From assembly GCF_027942865.1 (NCBI RefSeq), contig NC_134509.1, positions 34,646,197 through 34,710,196 on the forward strand: a stretch of 64,000 nt of DNA, given 5' to 3'. This stretch comes from Odontesthes bonariensis. Lineage: Eukaryota; Chordata; Actinopteri; Atheriniformes; Atherinopsidae. A program made the translations under genes and the position numbers. The notes beneath the pieces were generated by a model that was not told where the DNA came from, ran no database searches, and worked only from the letters and a program-made list of their open reading frames with translations. Numbering within the stretch: the first letter of the stretch is position 1; each line of letters begins with the position of its first letter. Positions 48,931 to 60,209 of this stretch are shown here, piece by piece.

Positions 48931-50084
48931 GGATATTCTACATCTACATGTGCAAAATACTCAGTGACCAAAGTTGTTCAATAACAATAATAAAATAAAA
49001 TACAATAGTGATAGAACATGCAGCAATTACAAACAAACTAAATATATATCTAAAAAAAATCTACTCTGGAATGAAATATATCTGTAATTGTATATGTTAT
49101 GGAATCAGCAGAAAGAATGAAAAGAGCTGAACATTTTTTTCAACAAGGTTTTTCATGCTCAGTCAGTTAAAAAATGTTCTGATTCACTGCACAAAATACC
49201 ACATAAATCATGACAGACTTAAACTCTATTCATTTCTTGATTATTCTACGAACTAGCTTTTTGCTATTCCAGCCACGTTAAGACCAACATCGATCAGCCA
49301 TAACATTATGACCACTCAGTGAATAATGAGCGGGTCCTCTTCATGCTGCAGAAAAGAGCCCTGACCAATCAGGGTTTGGATGAAGAGCATCTGAGCAACA
49401 GGATCTGAGGGAGCCCTGACCAATCAGCCTACAACAGAGAAACAGAGAAATACAGAATTCATCTTTTATTATATATTTATTGATTAATTCATCTATTTTG
49501 TAACTAATTAACTATCATGTCAAAATACACTGTAGCAAATTCAGGTGTGGATTTAATATGGAAGCTAATCTTTGGGAGGCCCCATTAACATTCTTGTGGG
49601 GGAATGGTGACTCAAAGACACAGATGTGGGACATCCACACCAGGAAGAGACAGACGCTATACCTTATTTACAATAACCGTTGTCCTTCTGAGACGATTTG
49701 AGGGACTCTGTCCCACCAGACCTGTGCCATAACTTATTCAGTTGTTCAACTATTAAAAATGATAAATCACTCCAAATTTGTAAGCCTTTAAACCTTTATA
49801 TAGTGACTAAAACTAAGACCCAAATTTAGCAACTTTAGTACATTTCTCCATTGTCTTGTCCCTTTCCCAAACCATGAGGTGTTCCCTATATCGCCATACA
49901 TAGTCGATACATTTCTCCTGTTTGTACTTTAAGGTTCATGTTCTGGTTAAATCTTTCAATAAATAGTTAATATATATTTAACAATTGTCGTTGAATGCTT
50001 CTTTACGTAATTTTGTTCAATTCAAACAAGAACTCATGAAGTAGCACTGTGAGACTGATTAAGATGAATGAAAATGTTCATTTT
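48931..50084. other. Intergenic, no clear gene
   Basis: AT-rich. CATCGATCAGCCATAACATTATGACCACT near 49286 is a phrase common in fish repeats but I cannot name the family. Confidence 0.4.
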
Positions 50085-50470
50085 AGAAAGAAGAAGCTTT
50101 CTCCTGCAACCCTTCCAAACAAGCCATACTTCTTCAGTCTTTTTCTAATTGTACTGTCATGAACTTTAACATTTAACATGCCAACTGAGGCCTGTAAGTC
50201 TGAGATGTAGCCCTTGGGTTCTTTGCAGTTTTTCTGAGCATTTCATGGTCTGACCTTGGGGTGAACTTGCTGGGAAGTCGGCTCCTGGTAAGTTTGGCAG
50301 TTGTCTTGAATGATTTCTACTTGCGAATAATATTTCTCTCTGTAGAATGATGAGCTCCAAATAGTTTGGAAATGCTCTTATAAAACCTTCCTAGATTGAT
50401 GTTTGGCAACGGCTGCTTCTCTGACATAATTGCTGATGTCTTTCCTTATTGGCACATCTGACAGCTCCAA
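50085..50470 (-). pseudogene. Tc1/mariner transposase N-terminal pseudogene
   Basis: The minus strand reads PIRKDISNYVREAAVAKHQS (helix-turn-helix of Tc1-like transposases; the ATG is GTG here), then a stop. After frame changes it continues with KNPRATSQT and LNVKVHDSTIRKRLKKYGLFGRV. It stops there, without the catalytic DDE part. Text up to about 50760 (TTTAATTAGCAGCTCCCAGCTG, GGGGGTGTACTTCCTCTTTC) is probably the untranslated end of the same element. Confidence 0.8.
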
Positions 50471-50769
50471 ACCAGCAAACTAACAAAACTTCTCTTTTGT
50501 AGAAGTTCTCACATTTGCTGATGATCAATCAATCAAGTCTGTTTAATTAGCAGCTCCCAGCTGCTACTTACCTTCCTAATTCCGATGGGGGCATTAAGAG
50601 TGCACTGCAGAAGCATGGTTTTCCATCACCTGGTTCTGCATTTTGACTTACCTCTAGATCAGTAAGTAATTACACAGTGCATTTTGTAATCATTTGTACT
50701 TAATCTGTGATGGTATTTACCTTATGAGCTGAAAGGGGGTGTACTTCCTCTTTCACTGCATCATTTAAA

Positions 50770-51550
50770 ATGCTGTAAAACAACTGTGTATAAAACATAA
50801 CATATCATGACAGATGAATTTGTTATATATCTAAATGTTAGTGTTCTGTTTGGTTATAGTTTTTTGTATTTGAAAAAAATGTTGCTCTGCTCAGAGGCAC
50901 ATGCATAAGAAAAGACAACGCCCACAGTGCCAGTGTTCTCATCATAGTTTGCAGCACAATTGTTGTTTTGTTTTTATTTATAATAGTGCTTGAAAGGAGA
51001 AATTAAAAAAGAGGGGGAGTGAAGAGAGAGGAAAGGGGGGAACTTGAAAAGATAGAAACCAACAGCCAAAAACCAGGAAACAAACTGCAGCATTTGTGGA
51101 GAGAAAAGAAAGCACACTGCGGCCATGCACAGGATCATCAGGAGCACCTGCAGAAACATAAATGGAGAGAAACGCACAAAAAACAGCAACAATATCACCA
51201 GCAGCAAGTATATAAGACGGGAAGTAACTGTAGTTACTGATTATTATTAAAGCCACAAAGTCACATTGTCACAGTGGGGTGGGCATGCGAGTGAATGAAT
51301 GCTTGTGTGTGTGTGTCAATTATGTGCAAAAGGCTTTACATTAATTGTGTACAGTAATGGGGGAAGGGGGCCACACCCCACTCCAGAGATTAGGAGCAGA
51401 CAGGAAAGGCCCCTGTACCCGGGCAACCAGTAACCCCCTTAGAGCAAGGAAGAGAGCTTGAATGCTTTTAATTTGAAGGGCTATGATTCACTTTCATATG
51501 TTAAACTTGATGGAACAACCGACTCCAGACCCTTCTTTTCTCACAGCTCT
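50770..51550. other. Intergenic, no clear feature
   Basis: A purine-rich stretch (51005-51180) makes long open frames on both strands but shows no recognisable protein. Confidence 0.4.
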
Positions 51551-51552
51551 TC

Positions 51553-51836
51553 ATTCAATTCAATTCAATTCAATTCAATTCAATTTATATAGCGCCAAAT
51601 TACAACAAATGTCATCTCAAGACTCTTAAATAATATAGTCCAATTCAACTATATTCTATATTCAATTGGAGTTCAATTCATTGTAATGATAATCCAATCC
51701 ATAATTCATACAGAACCAATTCAATTAATTTCCTAGCTAAGGAAACCAACAGATTGCACCGAAACTTCTCTTCAATCCAATCTACCGTCCTGAGTGTGCC
51801 TGAGGCGACTGTGGAAAGGAACGACTCTCCTTCATT
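51553..51836 (-). repeat. LINE 3'-end fragment with (CAATT)n tail
   Basis: (ATTCA)n tail, AATTTATATAGCGCCAAATT, AATGTCATCTCAAGACTCTT and GTGTGCCTGAGGCGACTGTG; the same family as 2688-3215. Confidence 0.8.
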
Positions 51837-52198
51837 GACAGTAAATAAATTATTTAGAAATGACTGAATCTCAGTTTATGAATTAAAAAGTGCAATTATT
51901 TAGAAAATACTGAAATATATATACACATAGACGCTGCATTGACAAATGCTGCCGCTCACTTGAGGGGCGTGCCTACAGGGTGGGCATCTTGGTACAGACC
52001 GTACAGTACATTACATCTATGTAGGAATGGTGTTTCTACACAATAAAAGTGATCATAATTCACTCAGTTGTCAAGCTATTTTCACGAGGTTTGTTTGTCA
52101 AACGTCAGACATGACAGACAGATATAGATAGAACGAAAAGAACCCAGAAAACGATCAGATGTATTCAGGTCTTTATATAAAGAACCTATATAGAATAT

Positions 52199-53095
52199 TC
52201 AAATTAGTATTTCCATTTTACCCGAGTAGCATTCAAGCCTGTTTTTCAGCTCTTCATTTATGAGGTTTTTGTCCCTCAGATCCTCGAGAAGAGCGTACAC
52301 ATTTTTCTTCGCCCTTCGCTCCCGGAGCATGCTATTCCTCTTCCCGCACTCCAGACTCTCAACTCCAACCAGAGCTTCACTAGTCAGGCCTTTAGAACAG
52401 TGGGAGAAGCAGGCAAAGCATAATTGTGGTCCTAGAGGAAAGAGGGATGGAAATATATAGTGATATTTATAACTCATCACTCACTGATGTAGCTGGCCCA
52501 CATTCTTAATTTCGTCCCTCAGTCCCACTCTTTGCATCCTGGATATGAGCTAAGCTGTCTAAGTGACAGGAACAAAACACACTACTGTATGTTTTAATGT
52601 GTACTCATGTGTATTTCAGTGTGTCTAAAATGAGTGGCAGAGAGCAAATGCGACACAGGTTTTAATATGACCAGGGCCTTGATGCTCTCAATATTACATG
52701 CAGATACTCACAACATTAGAATGAGGTTCAGCTTCAGGGAAATGCTGAGGCAAGTCCACTGGAAGAAAACCAGCATTTTTAAAATATCCAAGCACCCTGT
52801 ATCATAGCTGCACGTGTGACGTTTTTAACAAATCAACACGTTTGGAAATCGGTCCAAAATTCAGCGAATAATTCTACTCTAAGATTCAGGAGTACCTCTT
52901 TCCTTCATAGTTCATTTGAAGTTCATTCACCGCTGCCTCTGCTAGCCCTGTACCAAGATGGCGGCGCTTTAGGCACGACCTTCCACAGTCGATGCAGCGC
53001 TTTTTGAAACCGGTGTAGGCATAGATATGTATAGAATGGCTAGATGTGTTACGTCTGAGTTTAGAACGTCCGCACAAGTCGGCCATCTTACCACA
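52199..53095 (-). pseudogene. Decayed THAP-type transposase/gene, two exon remnants
   Basis: Exon-like block 52459-52220 (after acceptor CTCTAG): the first frame reads DHNYALPASPTVLK then stops. The adjacent frame continues VESLECGKRNSMLRERRAKK and LLEDLRDKNLINEELKNRLE. This combination (DHxYALPxSP, then a coiled coil with LLEDLxxKNLIxEE) follows the THAP domain in fish THAP6/transposase-like proteins. The upstream module 52886-53095 begins GTGGTAAGATGGC on the minus strand and includes CATCTAGCCATTCTATACAT; a second copy of that module lies in + orientation at 54215-54307. The THAP finger itself was not found. Confidence 0.5.
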
Positions 53096-53179
53096 GGGTG
53101 AGATGTCCGGGAGATAGTCAAACCTGAGATAAACTGAGTTACGGAAAGTGATCTGCTCTGACGCTATTACTCTTATCTC

Positions 53180-54030
53180 GCAGAAATCTCGACGATTTTA
53201 CACTATTTTACATACTAAAAGACCCTGTGCGATATGTTATTTATTCGGTCATCTGTGCAATAATTCACGTCACTACTGTGCAATATCTTATCTATTTATG
53301 GTCAGACTATGTGCATACAATGTGTAATTAACACAAGTGTAGTGCAATATGGGTAATAACTCAACCATAGTGCTATAACTTATTTTTTATTTAACTCTCT
53401 TTTCTTAGTATATCTTGTATAGCCTATATTCTTTTTTACACTTTGTTTTAGATTATTCTATATTAATTATATTTTGATTATAGTTAGTTTTAGTTATTGC
53501 CTACCGCCCAACTTTGGGCATAGGCCACGAACAAGTGCTCTCCAGTCATCGCGATCCTGGGCCTTCTTTTCTAGTTGTCTGCATGTATAGCCAGACCTCT
53601 TCACATCTGCATCTAAGTCACGGCGCCAGCTGTTTCTTGGTCTGCCCCGCTTCCTTCTCCCTTGTGGATTCCAGAAGAGGGCCTGTCTTTCTGTGTTTGT
53701 TGCAGGTTTGCGAAGGGTATGACCAACCCACTTCCATCGCCTTTGGAGGATCTCATGTTCTACAGGCTGTTGTCTTGTTTGGTGCCACAGCTCCAGGTTG
53801 TTGATGGTGTTTGGCCAAAATACTCTTAGGATCCGCCTTAGACAGGTATTGATGAAGGTCTGGATTTAAAAAAAAAAAAAAAAAAAAAAAATTTTGATTA
53901 TATTTTATATTAATTATTCTATATTATACTGTATTTTAGATTTATAGAGATCCTATGTGTGTGTTTGGAGCTACTGGTGACTTGAATTTCCCTTAGGGAG
54001 TCATCCCAAGAGATAAATAAAGTTGAGTCA
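53180..54030 (+). repeat. LINE 3' UTR-like AT-rich block, interrupted
   Basis: GTGCAATAATTCACGTCACT, ACTGTGCAATATCTTATCTA, and at the end CTTGAATTTCCCTTAGGGAG plus GATAAATAAAGTTGAGTC. It resembles the 3' UTR of Rex1-type LINEs ('ttgaatttccc...ataaagt'). It is split by the insertion at 53483-53890. Confidence 0.45.
53483..53890 (+). mobile_element. Poly(A)-tailed retroposed fragment, antisense to a LINE reverse transcriptase
   Basis: Flanked by the perfect 12-bp repeat ATTTTGATTATA (53471-53482 and 53891-53902), with a + strand A-run of 23 at its 3' end. The reverse strand is one open frame ending in TAA that reads FWPNTINNLELWHQTRQQ, RRWKWVGHTLRKPATNTERQ, ALFWNPQGRRKRGRPRNSW and RRDLDADVKRSGYTCRQLEK, a C-terminal LINE ORF2 sequence. 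The poly(A) is therefore on the antisense strand of the LINE. Confidence 0.75.
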
Positions 54031-54199
54031 TGGGGCAAATAAACGTGAAATATTTACGTTTTTATTTTAAAAAATAAATATGGACTTCGTCTGTAGTGTG
54101 ATAATTAGCTTACTACTTTGATGTTTATTATAACCTAAACGTTTGAGAATTAAGCAAGTTATGTCTTGAATGTTTGAATGTTTCACCATCAACACAATG

Positions 54200-54307
54200 T
54201 TGTCGGCGAGAGAGCTGCCTGTGGTAAGATGGCGGCCATCTGCGGACGTCCGACTCCTTTGACCAGCAACGCGGACAAGACATCTAGCCATTCTATACAT
54301 ATCTATT
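54200..54307 (+). repeat. Second copy of the 5' module of the THAP-type element
   Basis: CTGTGGTAAGATGGCGGCCA and ACATCTAGCCATTCTATACA match, in opposite orientation, 53095-53025. The copy is cut off where the next element begins. Confidence 0.65.
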
Positions 54308-54960
54308 GCCCCTTTTCCACTGAACATTTTCATAACGGTACGGCTCGGCACGGTACAACTCTACCCTGATTGGGAGCTTTTCCATTGCGGGTTGAAGGTG
54401 GGACCCGTTACGATTTTTAGTACCGGCTAGTACCTGCTTCAGAGGTGGGTCTAGTCGGGCCGAGCCGAGACTAAAACGTCACGTGATCAGTGCTCTCCAC
54501 TGATTGGTTAGGTGAAATTACGTCATACATGCGACGAAGCTCGGGGAGCTTTAAATAATCACCCGCCATGTATGAAAACACACCTGCGAGAGCAACAGAG
54601 AATAAACAGAATTGCGAAGATGGAAGACCAGAGAAGGAAAGCCAACCCATGGACGATGAGCGAGGTGCACACCTTTCTGTGTGTGGTGGCCGAGGACCGC
54701 ATACAGAAGGAACTGGACGGAGCAACACAAAATGAGAAGGTGTTCCAGGATATAGCCAAGCTGATGGCTAGCCATGGCTATCACCGGAATTCTCAGCAGT
54801 GCCGAGACAAACTGAAGAAGCTGAAGAGTGATTACCGGCAGGTAAAGGACCACAACAGCCGGAGTGGGTCAAACAGAAAATCATGGAAGTGGTTCGACCA
54901 AATGGACGGCATTTTTTTTTTTTCCACTCAAGACTCGGTTATATATATATAACCGTATAA
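54308..54960 (+). mobile_element. DNA element copy P3 with clear Myb/SANT-like domain
   Basis: Starts GCCCCTTTTCCACTGAACAT with internal GGTACGGCTCGGCACGGTAC. An open frame (about 54566-54952, ATG choices at 54566 and 54620) reads RKANPWTMSEVHTFLCVVAE, DRIQKELDGATQNEKVFQDI, AKLMASHGYHRNSQQCRDKL, KKLKSDYRQVKDHNSRSGSN and WKWFDQMDGI. This is a trihelix/Myb-SANT-like DNA-binding domain as found in PIF/Harbinger and hAT accessory proteins and their domesticated relatives. The frame runs into an AT-rich end; copies P1 and P2 in tp53bp2 are decayed relatives. Confidence 0.75.
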
Positions 54961-54964
54961 GTGT

Positions 54965-55038
54965 ATACGCACTTATTGTAAGTCGCTTTGGTTAAAAGCG
55001 TCTGCAAAATGACCGTAATGTAATGTAATGTAATGTAG
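54965..55038 (+). repeat. L2-type LINE 3' terminus with (TAATG)n tail
   Basis: TTGTAAGTCGCTTTGGTTAA, AAGCGTCTGCAAAATGACCG and (TAATG)4. Confidence 0.85.
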
Positions 55039-55190
55039 TAATAATAATAATAATAATGTGACAATGTATTTATTTTTATTCAAGGGCGTTGCCTAGTGGC
55101 AGAGCGTCACACGAAACACATAAAATGCTGGGCGTGTACAATGACGTAGGCACGAGCCATGCGTCGGAGGTAGGGTTAAATACACCTTAA

Positions 55191-55960
55191 AGCGATACTC
55201 CGGAATTTTCGACAGTGGACCTCATTTCCGAGTGAACCAGAGTGTAAGAACTGTGTACAGATGTTTTTTTTTTTTTTTTTTTTTTTAATTCCATGCAGCC
55301 CTTGTGAAACCACTGGTCACTGTTGCTAAGCTAGCGCAAGTGATCGACTTTTGGTAGCCTGCCACAAGAAAACAGTCTTGCCCAATTCAATAAACACTCA
55401 AAGCACATCAATTGTCTTGCCAGGCTATCGATGCAAATATTTACGTTGATAGAGAGATTTAGGGAGTAAAACCAACCTTACAATTATATGTTATAAACCC
55501 GCAGCCATTCGTGCTTCCTGGTTTGAAAGTTTGGCAGCCGCGGACTAATATCTAGCACCAATCTTACCGGCTCTCGCTGCCAATAGTTTGTTTTGTGAAG
55601 AATGATGCTGTCACAACTACTTGAGCATACAAAAACTTGATCAAAGAATGGCAATGTTCGGAGAACCCGGTGCTTTTGATGACGAGGACGAGCCATTTAA
55701 TTTTTCCAATGAAGCATACCTGTACGAGCCGGAATATACTGAGGAAGAGTTGAGAGAGATGGAACGAGAAAGTCTGTCTGTAGCAGACAGCCGCAGCTAG
55801 AATAACCGGGGATTGGTGGTGTCGGTGCCGAAATTGCAAAGCAATGGAGACGGAGGAAGAATGCTTTTGCTGCCGAGAGTGGGACTTAGTTATCCCACAG
55901 ATGGAAGAGCTGGAGCTTGATACATCGTTCCATAGTCTAGATTTGTCTGGCCATAGCACA
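55191..55960 (+). pseudogene. TTAA-started element with a P2X7 C-terminal (ballast)-like gene, frameshifted
   Basis: TTAA at 55187-55190 precedes AGCGATACTCCGGAATTTTC, a start typical of fish Kolobok-like elements. The coding part starts at ATG 55648: MAMFGEPGAFDDEDEP then YLYEPEYTEEELREMERE, stop TAG 55798-55800. After a one-base shift (frame from 55799) it continues TGDWWCRCRNCKAMETEEEC and FCCREWDLVIPQMEEL. The spacing of WCxCxxC, EECxCC and REWD matches the cysteine-rich intracellular domain of P2X7 receptors, which also occurs in many stand-alone fish proteins. The domain's second half is missing; a LINE follows. There is no receptor part (no transmembrane or ligand domain). Confidence 0.7.
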
Positions 55961-58900
55961 TCTCGAGATGTGTTTAGAGGAGAATTGGTTTCCAAGATGG
56001 AAGATGAGAGAGGCAAACTGGGGGATGTACAATTTTAAAGCGAGTGGTAAGTTGATGGAAATAATATCAGAAAGGAATTGTGATGTTGATGAACTAAATT
56101 AAAAAATTACAAATATATTGTGTGAGGCAGCGGAGGAGGTTATTGGTAAATCCTCTGGCATGAGGAAAAGGAAAATGGTACCTTGGTGGTCAGATGACTG
56201 TAAGGAAGCAGTAAAATACAGAAATAAAGCTTTCAGGAATGTCAAATCAAACCATTCATATAATAATTTCATGGAGTTTAAAAAAGCACAATCAAAGGTA
56301 AAGCAAGTCGTAAAAAAGGCTAAAAGGAAGTATTGGCGTGACTTTTGTGGTAAGATAGGAGCAGAAGTTAAAGTGGGAGAGGTCTGGGGCATGATTAAAA
56401 AGATGGGAGGCATTAGAAGGGAATTCTCCATTCCTGTGATTAAAAATAATGAGGTAGAGTCAGTGACCAATCAAGAGAAAGCTGAGATGCTTGCAAAAGA
56501 TTTTGTAAAGGTTCATAGCTAAAAAAAACTTAACAGATGAAGAATTATCGTGGAGAGTTAAAGTAATAGAGAAAAACAAAGGATCACTAGGGATAAAGGC
56601 GAACAGTGAGAGCGTACTTGACAAGGAGTTTACATTATTTGAACTTAAAAGAGCATTAAATGGGGTCAAAAACACTTTGCCAGGGAAAGATGGTTTGTGC
56701 TACAAAATGATAAAAGAGATAGACGATGTAGCTAAGCATGAAATTTTAAAACTGTACAACGAGATATGGGAGCAGGGGAAATTACCTTTGTGTTGGAAGC
56801 ACTCAGTCATAATCCCTATTGGGAAGCCAGGAAAAGATAAAACTTATGTAAAAAGCTATAGGCCAATTGCATTGACATCAAATTTATGCAAACTGATGGA
56901 AAGAATGGTGGTTAAAAGGCTTATGTATGAAGGTGAGAAGAAAGGACTATTTTCTAACCACCAGAGTGGGTTTCGTAGTGGACGAACTACAATGGACCCT
57001 GTGGTATGCATGGAGAATCAAATAAGGAAAGCACAAAATAACATAGATATAGTTCTTGCTACTTTATTTGACATAGAAAAGGCATATGATATGGTCTGGA
57101 AGGAGGGGTTACTGATTAAGCTGAATAGGATGAACATTGGTGGGAGGATGTTTAATTGGATCAGGGACTTTTTAAAAGACAGAACAATTGAAGTCAGAGT
57201 TGGGGTTCAATTTTCTAGGATGTATACTATAGAAAATGGGACACCACAGGGCAGTGTATGCAGCCCTGTGTTTTTTAATCTGATGATTAGTGACATTTTT
57301 TACTCAATTGTAGATGCAAGAATTAAAAGAGCATTATATGCTGATGATGGAGCTCTGTGGACAAGAGGGCGTAATATTGGTAAAGTTACAGCTAAGATGC
57401 AATTAGCCATAAATAAGGTGGAAAAATGGGCATTTGAGTGGGGTTTTCATTTGTCGGTGGAAAAAACACAAGTAATCTGTTTCTCAAAGAAAAGGAAGAA
57501 TCCTACCGTAGAGCTTAGGCTATATGGACAAACATTAAAACAAGTCGATACTATTAGGTACCTGGGAGTGTGGCTGGATGTGAAGCTTATGTTTAATGAA
57601 CATATTCAGAAAATGATGGAAAAATGCAAAAAAGGTATAAACGTCCTGAAATGTTTAGCAGGGTACAACTGGGGAGCTTCAGGAACGTCCCATAAAAGAA
57701 TTTACATCGTCTTGATTAAGTCAGTTTTTGACTATGGATGTATTGTGTACAGATCAACATCAAAGACACAACTCAAAGAAATTGACAAAATGCAGGCGAA
57801 ATGTATGAGAATATGTTGAGGGGCATTCAGAACCTCTCCTGTACCAGCGCTGCAAGTAGAGACAGGAGAAATGCCATTAAACCTCAGGCGCCTGAAATTG
57901 AGCATGGCTTATTGGGTCAATTTAAAAGGACATAGTGCATCACATCCTACTAAGGAAGTCCTTAATGACTGCTGGGAATATGGGAGAACTAAGATATGTA
58001 GCTTTGGCTGGGATGCTAACAGATTAGCAAGTCAGATGGAAATAAAGGATTTACCTTGTAGCCAGACTTTGCCTCTGGCAACAACCCCACCCTGGTTGTT
58101 TTGTTCCCCTAGAGTAATCATAGAAACTAAAGACAAGGTAGGGCAGTACCTAGAGTATATTTGCTATGATTCAGCAAAAATCTATACAGATGCATCCAAG
58201 GATTCTGAGGGGAAGACCGGAATTGGGGTGTATATTCCTGAGTAAAAAATATCAAAAAACGAACAACTGATCATTTATCCATTTTTTCTGCCAAGATGGC
58301 AGCAATTATCATTGCATTACAATGGTTAGAAGAGGCTAGGCTCCCTAGCACTGTTATTTGCTCTGACTCTATGTCGTCACTCACAGCTATTCAAAGTGGT
58401 GATTCAACATGCAGACAGGATCTATTGAATGAAATTTATCAAATCATGTTTACAATTAAACAACAAGGAAGGACAGTGCAGTTTGTGTGGGTTCCCGCAC
58501 ATAAAGGTGTAGAAGGGAATGAGAAAGCAGACAAGCTTGCAAAAGAGGCAACAAAAGAAGAGGAGGTTCAAGTAAACATTCCACTCTGTAAGTCAGAGAT
58601 CAAGGTTATAATCAAACAAAAAGTTAATACAATGTGGCAGTCTGAGTGGGATAAGGAGAGGAAGGGCAGACATTTATATAATTTACAACAAGGAATTTCA
58701 AGGAAAAGAAACAGTGATATAAATAGACAGGAGGAGGTGTGGTTTTACAGAATGTGAATAGGTCACACTGGTCTGAATAATAATTTGTTTATCATAAACA
58801 AACATCCATCTGGAAATTGTGAGTTATGTGGAGTCAGAGAGGACGTGGAACATGTTCTGTTAAGATGTGAAAGGTTCTCGAGTCAAAGAGAAAAACTGAA

Positions 58901-59226
58901 AAGGGCAGTTAGTGCAGTAAAGAAGGTTTTCTCCTTGGAAACATTATTGGGTGAGCCCAGGTCAGGAAGTATCACGAGTTCCATGATATCCTTTATCAAA
59001 GAGACACAGTTAGCAAACAGGATTTAGAATTATAGTTTTGTTTTGATTATTTTATTTATTTATTTGGTTTCTTATATATTATTTTATTTTATTATTTTTA
59101 TTATTTATTTTATTAAGTTTTCTTTGAATTACCCAATGAACTGCACCTCAGTCCAGTAGATGGCGGTAATACACCTAGTGTGTAAACTGCCATAAAACAT
59201 AACAGAAGAAGAAGAAGACGACGACG
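55960..59226 (+). mobile_element. I-clade (Nimb-like) LINE, ORF2 nearly complete, with (GAA)n tail
   Basis: 5'-truncated copy; its start is approximate. Frames: 56118-56522 (VPWWSDDCKEAVKYRNKAFR, linker after the endonuclease); 56677-57819 reverse transcriptase with FDIEKAYDMVWKEGLL, GTPQGSVCSPVFFNLMISDI and the intact catalytic ALYADDGALW; 57871-58245 (IYTDASKDSEGKTGIGVYIP, start of RNase H); 58296-58757 (VWVPAHKGVEGNEKADKLAK, rest of RNase H); 58785-59027 (NCELCGVREDVEHVLLRCER, Cys/His-rich end). Lesions: TAA near 56096, a shift at the A8 run near 56523, in-frame TGA at 57817, a shift near 58240-58290, and in-frame TGA at 58755. The 3' end is CAGTCCAGTAGATGGCGGTA ... ACAGAAGAAGAAGAAGACG, typical of Nimb elements. 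Confidence 0.9.
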
Positions 59227-60168
59227 GAACCACAGCCGATCTGGTACCTACACCGGAATTTCTTTACTTAACTTCCTGGAGTGGCACTTGTGAGCGACAT
59301 GGACACACGTGGATAATACAACTAAAAATAGACTTTAAAAGGATATCCAGGTACAGTTACTTTTAATTTAGTTCAACTACGTATTCACGTGGACAAAGAA
59401 AGCTACATAAACAAACAACAAAAGGATTTCTGGTTTTGAGAGAACGTCACCCACAGCAATCTATTTAAAATATTTCGATTATTATTATTTTTTTTTACTG
59501 AACTGGTTGTGTTTATAAAACTCGTAATCGGAGTTTTTACAATTTGAAGAGATGGTAGTTAATTCGGCATGGTTTAAATTGGCAAATAATGACCAGTGAA
59601 ACACTGTAAAGGAGAACTATTTACATGGATAAACGCCGCTTTCAATTTGTGAACACTGTTGATGAAACTATGGTAAGCAGAATTTAGGCTTAAGAATCAG
59701 CGTCATCACGCGATATAAACCGAATGCAAGTTTGTTAATATGTATCCTCAATACATGTCTTGTCTTAAAGTGCCGTTATACCAAGATTTCACAAAATTAT
59801 ATATATTTTTTATCTATGAAGTGAGAGGTTACCCATCGCTCGTAGAGTTTCGCTAACTATTTTGAATCAGAAAGTGTCAGTTTAGTGTTAAATGTCCAGG
59901 GTGATTACTGTGGGTAACCCAGTAATAGTTTTACAAAAGAGAACACGGTGTGTGTCTTTCTTGTTTCTTCTTACTTAAGTCATACATTTCAAGTCGGTGA
60001 TCAGGTAGCATAGGCTACTAGCTAGTTAGCAGGCTAAGTAGTTAGCAGACATTATACCAGACGTGTATATCAGACAAAGTTGCTTAATTATTGACATACT
60101 GAACCTATTGTGTGTTGTGCCGCTGACAGTGATGGGCTTCTTTATTCTAACGCATTGCACGTCTGTAG

Positions 60169-60209
<41 letters not shown>

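Noticed and set aside
50974..51256. Hydrophobic minus-strand frames opposite a purine-rich tract
   Set aside because: Hydrophobicity is the expected by-product of reading a polypurine stretch on the complementary strand; no splice or homology support.
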